Shown: piece by piece, positions 63,394 through 64,000 of the stretch | Layout of the letters: each line of letters begins with the position of its first letter | Numbering within the stretch: position 1 is the stretch's first letter | NCBI RefSeq assembly: GCF_030718205.1 | Contig: NZ_JAUZQF010000012.1 | Span: 248,001-312,000 of the forward strand | DNA from: Nonomuraea turcica | GTDB taxonomy: Bacteria > Actinomycetota > Actinomycetes > Streptosporangiales > Streptosporangiaceae | Direction: 5' to 3' | Length of the DNA: 64,000 nt | The notes under the pieces: model-generated | The model's database searches: none | What the model was told of the DNA's origin: nothing | What the model saw: only the letters and a program-made list of their open reading frames with translations | Program-made: the position numbers and the translations under genes

Positions 63394-64000
63394 ATGACCT
63401 TCGACTACCCGGCGCGCCGGGCGCGGCTCGCCGGGCTGCTGACCGGCCATCAGGTCCCCGCCCTGCTCGTCACCTCCCCGGTCAACGTCCACTACCTCAC
63501 GGGCCTGGCCAGCTCGAACGCGGCCGTGCTCGTCAGGGCCGACGGGTCGGCGCTGCTGGCGACCGACAACCGCTACATCGACAAGGCCCGCACCCTCGAG
63601 GTGCCGGCGGTCGAGGCGCCGGACGTGGCGGGCAGGCTCGCCGAGCCGGGCGTGGGGATCGAGGCGGCGAACATGAGCGTGGCCACGTACCGGCGGCTGG
63701 GCGAGGGGCTGGTGCCGCTGGGCCCGGTGGTGGAGGTGCTGCGCGCGGTCAAGGACGACGGTGAGCTGGAGCTGCTCCGTACGGCCTGCGAGATCACTGA
63801 CCAGGCATTCGCCGATATAGCAGAGACAATCGCCCCGGGCATCACCGAACGCGACCTCGCCCGGCTCCTCGACAACCGCATGACCGAGCTGGGCGCCGAC
63901 AAGCCCGCGTTCGACACGATCGTCGCCGCGGGCGAGAACGGCGCGGTCCCGCACCACGCCCCCACGGACCGGCCATTGCGCGCCGGTGACCTGGTGACCA
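63394..64000 (+). CDS. M24 metallopeptidase (Xaa-Pro aminopeptidase/dipeptidase), 3' end cut off
   Basis: The visible 202 residues contain the N-terminal creatinase-like domain (YPARRARLAGLLTGHQVPAL, NVHYLTGLASSNAAVLV, TDNRYIDKA) and the start of the pita-bread catalytic domain (LRAVKDDGELELLRTACEITDQAF, DTIVAAGENGAVPHHAPTDR), where HHAPTDR is the approach to the metal site. The metal ligands lie beyond the window. In related genomes this gene (pepQ-like) precedes efp and nusB. Confidence 0.92.
   Translation, partial: MTFDYPARRARLAGLLTGHQVPALLVTSPVNVHYLTGLASSNAAVLVRADGSALLATDNRYIDKARTLEVPAVEAPDVAGRLAEPGVGIEAANMSVATYRRLGEGLVPLGPVVEVLRAVKDDGELELLRTACEITDQAFADIAETIAPGITERDLARLLDNRMTELGADKPAFDTIVAAGENGAVPHHAPTDRPLRAGDLVT

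Overview
The window is 64 kb of very GC-rich DNA with many GTG and TTG starts and tightly overlapping operons. It carries actinobacterial hallmarks: BldD with its c-di-GMP signature, mIHF, an F420-dependent luciferase-like oxidoreductase, an Rv2175c-family regulator and an ATPase-dead PriA. The order bldD / pyrR-B-C-carA-B-pyrK-D-F / mihF-gmk-rpoZ-coaBC-metK-priA-def-fmt-rsmB-rpe-rib matches the core chromosome of Streptomyces and its relatives. Gene content suggests Streptosporangiales (a Nonomuraea-like organism); that taxonomic guess is inference. I see no tRNA, rRNA, IS element, prophage or CRISPR array. The first gene (allantoinase) and the last (M24 peptidase) are cut by the window edges.

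Layout. 1-2.3 kb: allantoin degradation. 2.4-11.4 kb: a PASTA serine/threonine kinase, the thiamine genes thiO-thiS-thiG under a TPP riboswitch, a ferredoxin-reductase-like flavoprotein, an Rv2175c-like DNA-binding protein with thiE, a polyprenyl diphosphate synthase and metF. Kinase, Rv2175c-like protein, prenyl synthase and metF parallel the pknL region of Mycobacterium. 11.8-17.8 kb: an accessory stretch with a GNAT, a YbaK protein, an L,D-transpeptidase lipoprotein, an HxlR/NmrA pair and a TetR/P450/ferredoxin group. 17.9-19.4 kb: an apparently LexA-controlled HEPN gene facing bldD. 19.7-24.1 kb: arcA-arcC-permease-Usp without arcB. 24.3-34.1 kb: the full UMP operon with a PyrR leader hairpin. 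34.8-50.8 kb: mihF to rpe housekeeping genes plus two tandem paralogues of unknown function. 50.9-55.8 kb: the FMN-riboswitch riboflavin operon ribD-E-M-BA-H. 55.9-59.6 kb: a molybdenum-hydroxylase maturation set (MoxR, CoxE, XdhC, MocA). 59.5-64 kb: a nuclease/phosphatase-fold membrane protein, an F420 oxidoreductase, a membrane pseudokinase and a peptidase.

Three themes cross region boundaries. First, many conserved enzymes (ThiO, PriA, RibD, CoaBC, PyrC, RsmB) carry in-frame Gly/Ala/Pro-rich insertions encoded by short imperfect repeats; in PriA one splits the zinc-binding module by about 220 residues. Second, many starts lie 6-7 nt after a TANNNT hexamer, as expected for leaderless mRNAs. 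Third, vitamin and pyrimidine operons use RNA control (TPP, FMN, PyrR) and 1-14 nt gene overlaps for translational coupling.
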